NCBI GenBank assembly: GCA_028829895.1
Contig: CM054181.1
Coordinates: 110,074,860-110,138,859 of the forward strand
Length of the DNA stretch: 64,000 nucleotides
From: Sinotaia quadrata
Taxonomy: Eukaryota > Mollusca > Gastropoda > Architaenioglossa > Viviparidae
Direction: 5' to 3'
Position numbers and translations under genes: made by a program. A model generated the notes under the pieces. The model saw nothing but the letters and a program-made list of their open reading frames with translations. It made no database searches and was not told the origin of the DNA. Positions 13,501 to 60,370 of this stretch are shown here, piece after piece. Position 1 is the stretch's first letter, and each line of letters starts with the position of its first letter.

Positions 13501-14325
13501 TGCCACATGTTCAGATTGCGAGACTATAGGATTGTCGCTCATAGGAATTTATTATATTTCCAGAGCGGGTCTTGGTCTTCGTCCTGTTCTTTGTTTCTTC
13601 TTCCTTTTTCTTAGTTCCTGGTTTTATTTCATCATTGGGACTCAGGCCTATGTTCAACCTGTTTCCTATGCCTTGGGGTGTTTCCTTGGTGTATTATTGA
13701 CCTTGGAGATTGTTGGAGCGACCCTAAGCGTGTTGCGTGTACAAGTACGAGACGCTGATCTTGCGACCAAGACAAGATTGATGACTGACGGCCACTGCTG
13801 AAACCTATACATCCAACTGTATACTGTTGGGGGAATAAGCGCGCCATTTCTTCACAATTGGATTACCAGCTAAGTGCAAGGGTCTGGTCACCTGAACTAT
13901 AAAGTAACACTTTTTAGCAATCCAACATGAGTCGGACAATAGCAGTGATAAGATTGGAATCCGATTATCTTGTTATTGTCATTTTTTTATTAAATCATTT
14001 TTAATTGTTAAACATTATTGTAGTTGACTAATTCATGCATGAAAAACCAAATAAGGACTGGGATGTGGGCCGTGAGTCATGAATGAGAAGATTGCTTGTT
14101 ATAATTGTTTAATGCTCCCAGTTCGTGCTTTGTTTACACAAGTTTACCTGTCTTTAAATTCATTGGCTTAAACTATGAGTGTGGAATTTAATTGGACTGA
14201 AGGTGAATTTGGGCAACTGGTCTGTTGTCCGAATAAGTGGAAAGGAATTTAATTAACTAAAATTCTATTTCTGAAACAGGGTCTTTAAATAAATACCAGG
14301 GGAATGTAACATACAGTTACACAAT
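10541..14325. repeat. ~3.8 kb long inverted repeat (two arms of ~1.7 kb)
   Basis: The left arm, about 10541-12250, matches the reverse complement of the right arm, about 12675-14325, over its whole length with mismatches and small gaps. Matched pairs include: ATTTATAGAACCTGTTTCAG (10570) with CTGAAACAGGGTCTTTAAAT (14270); a GACCAAGA..CCGCTCTGGAAATAAA block (11284) with its rc (13555); CTCCAAAACAC type sequence at 11765/13085; GGCGCGAATTATTAGTCACATG (12024) with the rc at 12800; and GGTCAAGTATAATTTGTCTTGAC (12230) with the rc at 12690. The central ~425 bp is unpaired. Open frames in the arms are not conserved between them. It may be a foldback-type element or two inverted copies of one unknown repeat. 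Confidence 0.75.
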
Positions 14326-14624
14326 GTTTTTTCCTTTTTCCTTTGCTTTCTGAGGCTTTCTTCTACTGTAAGAAAAAAGAATATGTCGTTTCTGTAGTTG
14401 TTCATACTTATATACTGCTAATAATAATTACTACATTTTAAAGACAGCAAGATTTTCACAGTATTACTTAGTAGAGTAGAAATAATTGCATTTTTGAAAC
14501 AATTAACAGATTGTTTCAAACACGTTACTAATTAAATGGTGTTTAAATTTATAATACCTCTGAATTATTTTATATTTACTTTGTTCCAGTTTTTTGTTGT
14601 GCTACAGAGCATTGCTACACAAAA

Positions 14625-39786
<25,162 letters not shown>

Positions 39787-39891
39787 GGATTTTTTTTTCG
39801 TGTTGTGTAACAATGCCTTAAATATTTCCATTTAACAATATATTCTCTCTCGCATTCAATGGCATTTGGTGAAGTTTCAATGGCGACTTAA

Positions 39892-40690
<799 letters not shown>

Positions 40691-40884
40691 AATAAAATAT
40701 AAAAAGTGAAAATGGGAACTAAAGAATGAAGGAAACAAGAGGGAAAGAAGAAAAAGAAGGATGAAGACTAGAGAGAAACAAGAAGCAAATACATTACAAG
40801 TCATATTAATTCTCCTCAGAACGAACTTTACATGGAAAAGTGTATTTAGTAAAATGACAAACAGGAATAAAATGCAATGATAAT

Positions 40885-41650
40885 TGTACTTTGTGGCGAA
40901 GTAAATTAGCCCATCCTTATTTCTGAACTTAATTGTTGTATAAATTGTTAAATGTCAAAGTGACCCGACCTTGGGCACTGCTTATACTGACATTTTTAAG
41001 TGTCAAAGTTGAAAGTAAGCAACTCAGGCAAAGAATATGCCAGAATTTGCTGACGCTATCCAAACCAGTTCCAACTGGTTGATTAGCTTGTCTGACTATT
41101 AGTCTTACACATGTTCATAACAAATTCATCTAATGGGGATATACTGAAGGTTACTTTATTGAAGAAAGACTATTTTCTAATCACTTTCATTTATGACGAA
41201 ATTTGAGTCTGGTCATAAAGGTGATCGTTAGCTTATGGTAAGTTAACTGACTGATAAAGAAAGAATGGACTTAGAAATATTTCGTACATGTTTGCTATTG
41301 ATCTGTGATTTGAATTGGAGTATGTTTTATGTTATTGAACCATTTTATCTATGTTCACTAATTTGACTACGTTGATCATTATACTGTGAATTTTGATTGA
41401 TACTATATTTCTTATGCTGTGTGATTGTTGGGCTAACGAAATTGTTGCAGGATTTGTATGCTGAGAATGTTTATAAGAGACAAAGGATTTTAGAGAGGAA
41501 ATATGCCTGGTATTTAGCGCTGTCTTAATTTGACTTTTGCGGAGAGCAGCATGATCCCACTTCCGACTGCAGTGACTATTGTACTCTGCCCCGGATCACG
41601 TTGTGTGTGTGAGTGTGAGTGTGTGTGCGTGTGTGTGTGTGTGTTGTGTG

Positions 41651-41704
<54 letters not shown>

Positions 41705-42500
41705 GACGTTATCGTCAAACTTATCAGCGAACGTGCTACTGTAAGTTGATTCCTATGAATTCAGTTTGAGAGTCAATATAAGGAAAATTTAGGTTTGAAT
41801 TTAGTCTCGAGCATTCCTGAATGTTTCCTGAATATTCCTTGTGCTGTGCTTAGTAGTGCACACGAAGATTTCAGAGTATTCCTCCTGATATGCTTGAAAG
41901 CGAAATTTTGGACGATTCTTCACAGTGTACTTGGAGAGTGCACTGAAGAATCTGGAACAGTTGTTTAATGTGCCTAGAATAGCTATACTGGACCGTCATC
42001 TAAATAAGAAAGACAGTGACTTATTGCAAACCATGAGATTGTAAACACATGCTAGCGACAGCAGCCAGTATTGAAAAGGTTATGTACATTAACTTTAATT
42101 ATTTCCCTAAAACTCCACTTTCATGTTTATGAACTTGATTATATAAATATTAATATGACTGCTGATATATATGCTAGGATGAACTGACGATTGTCTGGCA
42201 TTAATCGAACATTGCTGTGAAGTGATGTAAATGCCAACGTTCATATGTTTTATATTTCATTGTTGATTTAATACATTTATTGACCTTCTTACACATATTG
42301 ATAACCTATTTTGGAGAGATAGTGGATTAAATATATATTCAAAGATGGATTTATCTTCTAATTTTGTAAGAAGCTTTCCACCTACGGAAATATTTTGTGA
42401 CAAAAATGTTTGTCTTTAATGTTGTGGAAGAGAGAAAACATTTTCAGTGCCCGCATGTCACATTAATTAATAATAATAATAATGATGATAACCAATAAAT
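40885..42500 (+). mobile_element. family A interspersed repeat, full length
   Basis: The most complete copy, ~1.6 kb, from GGCGAAGTAAATTAGCCCATCC to AATTAATAATAATAATGATGATAACCAATAAATAGGGTGGC. It contains an internal GT microsatellite (41600-41702). No long open frame. Confidence 0.7.
41600..41702. repeat. (GT)n microsatellite inside family A
   Basis: About 100 bp of GT units within the 40885-42500 copy. Confidence 0.95.
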
Positions 42501-43264
42501 AGGGTGGCGTTGTGTCAGATGTTCATTTAAATTTTAAAATATCTGTGTTTGAGTTGATCGCACATGCTCTTTATATTTATTCCTCTGTTTCACTCTAAGT
42601 AATTTTCGTCTGTATTATACATCTGAATAGCGTGTTGTAGTCATTCAACATTTTGTACATTTTGTATTCCATTTAATGATCAATTTTATATATCTTAATT
42701 ATACTAGATATCTGAACTTGTAATTACGAATCTTAAATATACTACTAGAAAACAGAGAAATCTGTCGGTATGTCAAGAACAATATTTTAGATTAGTCCAT
42801 ATATTATGTGTGAGGAAATGCAAATCGCTGTATAGTCCATGAATTATGGGGGTGGGGGATGAAATTTACTTTTAGTTCGTAGTCCACACATTCTATGAAG
42901 AAATAGACATCAGTAAATACCATACAATATTGTAACCGTGAAAAGAACTTACACCTAATAAATGTCAATTGATTCTGAGTAATAATACAGTCGTATGAAG
43001 AAGGATGCATTAGTAGAAGCTATATACTATATGTAATTTTAGAGAGCCGAAAGTGGTTTCTTCTTCACTCTAAATATTTGGATTATCTTGAGATCCTGAT
43101 ATTTTTCGGTATTTGAAATAGGTAATGATGTAACACAATTTCGTAACCATCAGAACATTTTCATTGATTTGAATAATGACAACAGAAATTAGTTGTGAAT
43201 TAGTATTCGTTATTTCTTCTATTTGTACATGCTGCTAATAATGGTAGTAACAACATTGTCACAG

Positions 43265-43336
43265 AAACTGATTTAAAGAGGGTGACATCACAAAACGCAG
43301 ATGATTGTGGCACCCAGGAACTTCAAATAAACACAG
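43265..43336 (+). CDS. SAMHD1: possible SAMHD1-A exon 15 (long form)
   Basis: 72 bp between acceptor TGTCACAG and donor ACAG|GTATGT, both good. Only the frame with phase 1 in and phase 1 out is open, which is exactly the phase left by the donor at 39734. It would encode TDLKRVTSQNADDCGTQELQ.., a polar tail without clear family homology. Confidence 0.5.
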
Positions 43337-44132
43337 GTATGTCAATACGCAAGTCAACAGTATTGTTTGTTTTAAATAAATATTTTCAGATAATTTTCTA
43401 GATTGTAATGTCTAGTTTGTAATCATATTATCTAATATAAATCTGTCACTGTTTTACTTATACATTGTTGTTTATAAATCATATGTTAACAGTATATGTC
43501 TTTCATTTAAAGTTTATCAGGATTACATATACAAAAGGTTTGCAAAGAGTGATTTTAAACTCTTTCCAAACAAGTATGCTTCTGAGCAATAATTCTCTAT
43601 GATCAAAAGCAGAAATGAAGAATAAAAATATAAATGAATTTATACAATGCACATTCGACAGAGTATTTCCCCTTGAGTCGAATCCTTATCACTTGTTTGC
43701 AGTACAGTTTGAAGCGCTGCATTTACCTCCATAAGATTAAGATAACTCTTTGATTTAACTATCATTTGCATACCTTAAGCGTAATTTTCTTAAAATCATT
43801 ACTGTTTTTCTTTCAATTCATAAACACAGAAATCCCAACCGGCTAATCGTCATGACCGATCATGAGTGTTATGTACTACTGTAAATGACAAATTATGAAG
43901 AGATTTTTTTTTCAAGCCACTCTCTCTCTCAAAAGAAACATCAGTAAGCGGCAGTAATCTTTCCTTGAGGACGTTAATAGGGAAACGTTTTGTTCGCTCG
44001 TGATAGTCTTAAATTAATATTGCTTCTAATCATTCGGTGGACACACTTATATGCTTCAAACTACAGAAAATATGTTTGTTAAAAAGAAAAAATAAGCGAT
44101 TCATTAGCATTCCTATGTGTGTCACTATTTAG

Positions 44133-44176
44133 GTATTACATCGAGGAAAACCTTGCACTTTTTAAGTTCAGCGTAG
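44133..44176 (+). CDS. SAMHD1: possible SAMHD1-A exon 16 (long-form last exon)
   Basis: Acceptor CTATTTAG at 44132. In the phase given by exon 15 it encodes GITSRKTLHFLSSA then TAG (44174-44176). The basic-hydrophobic end is loosely like the SKSRVQLF tail of vertebrate SAMHD1. Joined to exons 1-13 and the shortened exon 14 it gives ~594 aa. Confidence 0.45.
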
Positions 44177-44527
44177 AAGACGGATCGACGACATTATTAA
44201 TAATGATGTCCACAGAATACAGATACTTTGTAATGAAGACTTACTACGGCATTGGAATAACTTGTCTAACATATACAAAGCCTTCTGTAAGGCCATATAG
44301 TTTCTGTAGCGAAGGTATTGTCCTTGTTGTTCAGTTTAGCTAGGACTCGGCCCAGTTCCGGACAAAAATTACAACATTGACCGTGTTTGTGTGATAAGAT
44401 TTAAAGAAGTCTTCATCGAGCCAAACTTTTGTGCGCAAATTGATTTCCTGCTTTAATCATTTAGGAAGAAGAATGTCCCTCCCTGGGACACCATTTTCTC
44501 ACTCATTGACTAGTAATACGAATTGTC

Positions 44528-44865
44528 ACGCCACCTAGTTAATGGTTATGATTATTATTATTATTAATTACCCATAACTAATTAAAAGTGATAAGAATCT
44601 TCATTTATGCTATTAAGAATTTTCCACTGGTCTCTCACTTGGCAGATATACAGGCGCTGTAAACGTGTTCTCTCTTCCCCAATGCTAAGGACAAACATTT
44701 ATCGTCAAACCGTTTAGTAGGTAGAAAACTTCTTACTAAAGGAGTAAATAAATCTGTCTTTAATCTATATTTAGCGAGCCTCATCCATCTACTTTCTTCT
44801 CAAAATTAAGATTATCAATATTTGTCAGAAGGTCAATAAATTTAACAATTTGTATTAGAAAATAT
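44528..44865 (-). mobile_element. family A interspersed repeat, terminal fragment
   Basis: Begins GCCACCTAGTTAATGGTTATGATTATTATTATTAATTACCC, the rc of the element end, and stops after CAATAAATTTAACAATTTG. Confidence 0.7.
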
Positions 44866-45699
44866 CATTACTATCTGTCTGTAAAGCTCCTGCAGTAGTT
44901 AGTTTTATATTGGATGATTAAGCAATAATAATAATTATTATATATATATTTAAAGAAATTTATAACGTTGAGAGCAAAATGATATTTATCAAAATGTATC
45001 ACATAATCTTTGTCAGGGAAAGGGAAACGAAAGAGTGAAAACACAGACGAACAATCCAGCACAATTCCATTTTGGGAAAGCGAAACGGGTCAACCTCCGA
45101 ACACACCAAAAAAGCGAAAAGGCTCATATCCTTGATTACGGAATCAAGGTGGCTTCTTCAATAGAATTTTAAAGGAAGAAGTGAAATATAAATACTATAT
45201 TAAAATTTAAAAATAAAAGTGTACCTTGGCCTCAAGGTGCATTGCATAAATCTACAAACTATCACACTCCACACCTCACAAGTGTTTTTGTTTTCAGCAA
45301 CGTTTATCAACAGGCATCATTAATCCGCTCTCAGAATGAATTATAGAATCTTAGCTACATTTATACTTTCTTATTCTAAAATTATGGATGAATGTTTTCA
45401 TATATTTGAACGAATTATTGGTATGTATATATTTATGTGTAACGTTTCTCCTTTTTTCACAAAATATGACACCGCTGACGTCTAACAATTTGAGAGGAAG
45501 GGAACGTTATTGAAGAGATCCAACATCTAGATTTTACGAATATAAGTACTAATTGATTTGTTCTTCGATCAAATTTTCTTTACTTTGAACAGACAACACT
45601 AACATGGATGTTCAATGAAATGTAAAGAAAAGTTCCATTAACTAGTACACAATAGCAGGTTTATTTAAACTATTATTTAATCAATGCAATAAATGCATG

Positions 45700-46865
45700 A
45701 CACCAATGCCACCTAGTTAATGGTTATGATTATTATTACTTCATTAATCATCCATAACTAATTACAAGTGTTGAGAATCTTAATTTATGTTATTAAGAAT
45801 TCTCCAGAAGACACCACTCGTCTCTCTCAATTGGCGCATATGCGGCATAGGTGGAAAACATCTTTCTAAAGGAGAAGACAAATCCATTTTTCATCTATAT
45901 TACTGAACCTCCATCCACCCACTTTCTTCACCAAAATGGTTATCAATACGTGTAAGAAGGTCAATAAATTTATTATATCAACTCTCAAACATACATGTAA
46001 CAAATACAATGAAAAAGATTACTTTGACATCAATATTTCCATAGCACCATGTCCGAAAAATGTTAATATCTATACAGTCTTATTTCCTAAACCACAATTA
46101 AACAATTTAGTGTCAATACAAATCACAATAAGTTCTTATAAAAGAACAAAAATGGAGTTATTAGAGATAAGAGATAATAGTTTGTGCATTAATATGTGCT
46201 ACTTTCAATTCCATGTGATTCCTTCCTCATGTTGTCGAACACTGATTTACTTCTATTCTCTCAAGGCTAACCTGGATGCCCCTTCAAGCAGAACAACAAT
46301 TGTACCAATTTCCAGTAATTTCAGTTTACCAGAAATTGCTTGATGTAGTCAGCAAACCTTACCAACATACATCAACAGGGTGTAGTGTATTCTTACACTT
46401 ATGCTTTCCATGTCTACCATAGTCATAGAGGTTTATAACCAGTAAACCATGAGGTTCACAAGGAAAGGCTGCTTTGTCCCAATAAAAATATAATCAGAGA
46501 ACAAACACTAAATTTCAAGTTTATCCCTTTCAAATTCCAATCTTTTATACATTCCAGTCTCAACTTACAGTTTCCTGCAACTGTATTTATTAGCCCGATA
46601 CACGAACACAACATAATAAATACAGCATATCAGTTTTATGAATAGGCTCACTAGAAACAATGTCAAGTGTTTAGCATCCCACATACGAGCATCTTAAATT
46701 CACAGTTTGTAGGAATAATAGTCTCCTCACATAATACATATCTACATAAAACACAAGTATAACATATCAATAGCAACAGGACATGAAATTAAGTGATTAG
46801 ACAATAGAATTATCTACTGCATGTAAATTTTTGATTGAATCCCATTAGCTGGTCTTGATCCCGTA
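45700..46865 (-). mobile_element. family A interspersed repeat
   Basis: Reverse copy from GCCACCTAGTTAATGGTTATG to TCCCATTAGCTGGTCTTGATCCCG. The 135-codon open frame at 45936 lies wholly inside it and is not kept in other copies. Confidence 0.7.
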
Positions 46866-47642
46866 AAAATTATACATTTTACTAAAGACTTCATTCTCTT
46901 CAGTTGTCACCACTTACGCTAAATCAGCTGGTCAGCTGAGCACTGCAACCAAGATTAATAAATGTGCAAATGGCTGTAGTAAACGCATCTAAAGTAATAA
47001 CTAAGAGCTGGTTCTCACAACTTCATCATTACGGTAGTTATAGTCATAATTATTTCCTGAAGATAATTTATTGTAAAACCTAGATCAAGCAGAGACTACG
47101 AATTTATTTCTAACTAAAGGAATGAAAGCAGATCATGGAATTTAATAATCAAATAATATGTGCATGTTTCTTATACAATCATAAAGATGACTGAATTAAA
47201 TCATGCGCACTCATCAATGCAAATTGTGTCAAGAAAATCTTCTAATTAGTACTAAAGCAAAACTTTTTCATGTCTCGTAAGACAAAATAAAAATATGGAA
47301 TAAATTAATTTTAATTATCGTAACTATATAGACAAAAATATGTCGCCTATTCTTAGTTTTCTAAACCTCATGACAGTGCTTCAGCTTCAAACCATTTTCC
47401 TTCGACACTAATCAAATATATAATGTCCAAACATTTTATTAAGTTTCCATTAAAAATGAAATATAATCAGATAGATTCATTGGGGTTCATTTTTGCAGTT
47501 CTACATAATGTCAGATTCTTACAATATATAAGTGTGCATGCACTCTAAACATGTCTAACTATATTACAGAAAAGAAAACACACAGGAACGAACTCTCCAT
47601 GAAATAAAAAGTTATTATAATTACAGACTGAATGCAATACTT

Positions 47643-47649
47643 ATGCATT

Positions 47650-47689
<40 letters not shown>

Positions 47690-47830
47690 TTTATTTATAA
47701 GGTAAATGTATGTGTATGAATATACGAGTATCGTGTAAATTGTGTATTCATTTAACTATATATAATTATTTATTTATAAGGTAAATATATGTGTGTGAAT
47801 ATACGAATTGTATGCATTTAATTAAGTATA
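47643..47830. repeat. AT microsatellite plus ~100 bp tandem duplication
   Basis: TTTAACTATATATAATTATTTATTTATAAGGTAAAT..TGTG..GAATATACGA occurs twice, the first copy with an expanded AT run (47658-47686). Confidence 0.8.
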
Positions 47831-48117
47831 TGGGCATTTGTATGATAATATATACGAGTTTGTTTTATTTCAATATATTTTATTTTTAGACTTAGCAGTA
47901 GTGTTATAAAACATATGCTCAGTATTATAATTAGTTAATATGTTGTTTAAAGATTTTCTATTGAATTCCAAAATTAAAACAAATCAGCGTCCTGTTAAAA
48001 TACATGTTGCTTTCAATATTGTTTTATATCATGTTCCCCATTTCATGAATATTTTCACTGAGAGCACATTTGAATATAAATTAATAAAATAAAAGGAGTA
48101 AAATGAAACCAGGTATA

Positions 48118-48375
48118 CTTTGAGTCTGCTGTTCTATATAGAAGGGTATTTTAGCGGCTTTCGCTCATAGGCAAAATATTAAACAGTTGTATTAAATGAT
48201 TTTAGTATATTTATTTTAAGTCTGATGTTCTATATTGAGGGGGACTCTTAGACAAAATATTAAACAGTTGTATTAACTGAATTTAGTATATTTTAAGTCT
48301 TCTGTTCTGTATTGAAGGGTACTTGAGCGGCTTTTGCTCATAGGCAAAATATTAAACAGATGTATTAAATGATTT
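48118..48375. repeat. tandem repeat, ~75-97 bp x3
   Basis: Three units beginning TTTTAAGTCT-TGTTCTATATT and containing GCAAAATATTAAACAGTTGTATTAA start near 48122, 48219 and 48297; the middle unit has a deletion. Confidence 0.9.
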
Positions 48376-48744
48376 GATTTGATTTTAATATTTTCTCTTA
48401 TGAAGAATTTAATGTAAGTAGTAAAAGAGTGTTTATAATTCACTGTCTGTTATTATCTTGCGTCATTTGCAAATATGTTTTACAATTTATTTTATCTTCA
48501 CTTTAATCATTAATCAAAGGACATGTAATAAATATGTTAATGCAGTTATAGTTCATCATGTGCACGACGTTAGAATGTAATCGTGCAATTCTTAACACGA
48601 CAGAAAATAAAATTATCTTTTCAGCAAATATCTTTCCTCAAAACAAGCTTAGAAAACATGGACTTTAAGAAATATATTTTCAAGGTCCTATAATTCTACT
48701 AGATAACTCCTATTACTGGGAACAAATAAACAAAATAACACGTG

Positions 48745-48975
48745 TCTTTGTGTGTGCTGTATGTGTGTGTATGTACGTGTGTTTGCTTGAGTTGTATGTG
48801 TGTATAAACGTGTGTTTGTGTGTTGCATGTGTATGTACGTGTGTTTGTGTGTGTGTTGAATGTGTATATATACGTGTTTTTGTGTGTGTTGTATGTGTGC
48901 ATCTATGTGTGTTTGTGTGTGTTGTATCTGTGTGTATGTACTTGCGTTTGTGTGTTGTATGTGCTTGTGTGAGTT
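48745..48975. repeat. GT-rich minisatellite, ~35 bp unit
   Basis: Successive units of the type GTGTGTTTGTGTGTGTTGTATGTGTGTATGTAC with drift; generates Cys/Val or His/Thr-rich spurious frames. Confidence 0.85.
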
Positions 48976-50499
48976 GAACATGACGTTAACATTTTTAATT
49001 TGAATGAAATACTTCACGGATTGTTGCTTTATAACACTGTTGGTGAATTCGGATCCGAAAGCGATGCACCCATCATTCCCAATTACTGAGGCCTTGGATC
49101 AACAAAATGTCAACTGAAGAGCTCGATATAGGACGCATAATAAAATAATTTTAATACGTTGAATATTAACATATCAGATTGTTCCTTCCCTCTTTATAAT
49201 AGTCACTGAGAATCCCTTATTATAGCCAAAATGACTAAGGTCATTAGTTAATCTATTAATTAATTAATTCATAGCGTTTAAAGAAATGGTCAGACGTGTG
49301 AAGAGTAAAAAGTAATTTAATAAACAGATAGCAATTAATACCATACCGAAATTTAAAAAAGCACTGACTGCTAGTTTTGATTTCAGAAGGAAGTTCAATG
49401 TTCTACCTTAGCAAACCTTACTATTAAAGACTGTTTTTTAACTGTGTGTTTCATTTGATAGACTCTGGGGTACAGATAATTTTCTTAAAAACTCTTAGGA
49501 CATGTAGATTCTGCTTTTAAGGTTTGAAACAGAGTCCTGTCCTTATCAGTGGCAGTCCCTTTGTAGGGCTCTAGCTTCCATTCTTTAGTGTGTTATTTAT
49601 TTTATACTAGATATGTGTTTCTGGTTTTGCTTGAGTATATGACAGTTTTTTAGAATATTTTGTTTAAAGTAAAATTATTTTCTAGTGGTTCTAATCACCA
49701 GGTATAGCATGCTCCATGAACTACATAAGTTTCTTACTCTTTGCATAGCCAAGGCTGAATGAGGTTCGATCTCTTTTAGGGAGGAACAGCATAATATAAC
49801 CCCCCAAATACAATATTTACTACAGTCTACAATCTAATACTCACATGATAAATTCAATACGAGTGAAGGTCACATTGAGGTATAAGTATGACCTGTGTGC
49901 ATCCGCATTACTTTAAATGGCGAGTTCCCTTTGCACTTTATAGGGCTACTGTCAAGCTCCCTTATAGGATAGCGTGATGTTATACAACCATCTCGATTCT
50001 AGGGCACTAAGGTATACAACCAGAAAAATCCGATCAAAATCCATCCAGTACGTTTTTACTTAAGCCCACACAAAATATACCTATTGTTTTTTTATTTCGC
50101 AGAACACAAAAATGATCATAGAAAAGTCTACAATGAATTTATATTATACAGGCTTTTCCAACTTTAAACAATGTCAACGACGGTTAACCTATTGTTTCCT
50201 ATCACTAAATTCTCTCTTTAACGATAATTATTTAGGCACAGGAAGATTATATCTTTCAATGAATTTATACAAAACCAAATTGTTTACAGAATAAATGTTT
50301 TAATGATGTGTTTCACTCCACTATTGTCATTTTGAAAATAGATTAATATATATATAAATTCAAGAACAAGGATATCGTTCAAAATAAACTTTATTTTACT
50401 GAAATGTTATGGCAAGAGATTTGCAAATGTATAAATACATTAACATAAATATAATTAAAAGCAACGCAATGAAAAGTGGAGCACAAACACATGCACTCA

Positions 50500-50537
50500 A
50501 GCGCGCGCGCGCGCACACACACACACACGCACACGGA
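50500..50537. repeat. (GC)n-(CA)n microsatellite
   Basis: Alternating purine-pyrimidine run, GCGCGC followed by CACACA, a potential Z-DNA-forming tract. Confidence 0.85.
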
Positions 50538-50802
50538 CATACCACTGCACGCATACATACTCTCGCCATACACACAAAATTGTCTTTAATATTTGACATT
50601 ACAATGTAAAGTGTAAAACATGAAAGACAACAAATAGATACAGTAATTTGTACACATAGATCGCATTTCAACAAGAGTTACTTCCTCTTACATTTTAAGT
50701 GGTATTGCGGATTATGACAAATGACATTTTAATCCCCTTATCTGTTGAAAATGTTAACATCTACAGTTACTAGGAAGTGGGCCGGTTGATCATTAGTGAA
50801 TA

Positions 50803-50996
50803 TAGTCATGTTAGTAATGCTGATTTAATACATTTAATTAATAATTAGTGATAAAAGTCATGCTAGTAAAGGTAATTTAATACATTTAATTAATAATTAG
50901 TGATAATAGTCATGTTGGTAATGCTGATTTAATTAATAATTAGTGATAATAGTCATGCTAGTAAAGGTGATTTAATACATTTAATTAATACAATTA
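50803..50996. repeat. tandem repeat, ~60 bp x3-4
   Basis: Units of AGTCATG-TAGTAA-G-TGATTTAATACATTTAATTAATAATTAGTGATAAT alternate between two subtypes (GTTAGTAATGCTG and GCTAGTAAAGGT). Confidence 0.85.
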
Positions 50997-51550
50997 TTGC
51001 TTGCAGACAGGATGCACAATATTATGTATTACATTTCTGAACACTTTGTGGTCTTTTCATTTTCCAGGCATGACTAACATGCGTCTATTTTTTTGTTTTT
51101 TTGTATATATGTGAATTAGTGTATGTGTTTCATTTTTCTTGCGCGTGATGTGTAACGTGGGAAAGCGCTCACGTGAACATGAGTGTATTAGTGTTTGTAA
51201 TAAGATTTTAGCAACATGATAAAAAAACAAAAAAAACAAATAGACATGCTTTATTGTTCATACCTTTGATATTGTGAAGATTGTTTACAATGAAGATCCA
51301 CAACCCACAATCTTGTCAGAGATACCACCCTTTACATGTCCAGAAGCCTTCATACATGAGGAAGTATTAATACTGCATAAATAAATTGCTTTGGTATATG
51401 TGGGCATATATAAAACCGGTTTACATCCGTATCAGTCACATGTTTAATTAAGAGCTATGCTAATATTAGTATTAACTCCACATGCTGTGAAAATATCACT
51501 TTTGCCAAAGTAATTGTATTCGTTACTGTATAAACTTTATTATCTCAGCA

Positions 51551-51752
51551 ACGTGATATCATTCTATCCTTTATTACTTATAAAAGTCACCTGTAATCTC
51601 ATTTTATCCTTTATTACTTATAAAAGTCACCCGTAATCTCATTCTATCCATTGTTACTTAGTAAAGTCACCAGTGATCTCATCCTATCCATTGTTACTTA
51701 GTAAAGTCACCAGTGATCTCATTATATCTATTGTAACTTAGTAAAATCACCA
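51551..51752. repeat. 40 bp tandem repeat x5
   Basis: Unit of the type TCTCATTCTATCCATTGTTACTTAGTAAAGTCACCAGTGA; five diverged copies. Confidence 0.9.
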
Positions 51753-52001
51753 TTTCGTGAATCAGAATTCATTCTGTGCGACATCTATAGATATGAGTGT
51801 GACATGGGTATTTCGTCATTTGTGCCTGGATCATCCTTACTCCTACAATGTAATAGAGAATGTGTTGTGTCACACGATGTCGCCAAACATTGTCGCCATC
51901 ACCTACTAAAACATTATGCCTATCACAAATATATACGCGAATGCAAAACATGGTAACCATAACCAGATTTACAAACACACTATACATAAAATAATTGTCT
52001 A

Positions 52002-60264
<8,263 letters not shown>

Positions 60265-60304
60265 CTGCAGCAACAATAAATAATTGAATGTATTCAACTA
60301 TAAT

Positions 60305-60305
<1 letters not shown>

Positions 60306-60369
<64 letters not shown>
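60306..60369. repeat. (AT)n microsatellite
   Basis: About 32 AT units, ~40 bp upstream (- strand sense) of the SAMHD1-B exon at 60264. Confidence 0.97.

Positions 60370-60370
<1 letters not shown>

Larger units (their letters stand above)
44177..51768. other. intergenic region between the two SAMHD1 genes
   Basis: No exon was supported on either strand. Apart from the repeats listed separately, 46870-48115 and 48980-50800 look like unique AT-rich sequence. A small perfect hairpin (CCTTGATT-ACGG-AATCAAGG) lies near 45130-45149. Confidence 0.5.

Noticed and set aside
13487..13801. 104-codon frame with hydrophobic stretches in the right arm of the long inverted repeat
   Set aside because: The frame is not preserved in the matching left arm and shows no family motif.
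44119..44343. 74-codon frame MSLFRYYIEENLALF..
   Set aside because: It crosses the acceptor at 44132 in a different frame from the phase-compatible last SAMHD1-A exon and has no homology.
45936..46343. 135-codon frame
   Set aside because: Lies inside a reverse family A copy; other copies do not keep it open.
51769..51998. Hydrophobic continuation of the SAMHD1-B last exon frame
   Set aside because: Not annotated as coding because it has no similarity to SAMHD1-A or the family. It may be read-through into intron or 3' sequence; kept only as an uncertainty in the exon entry.
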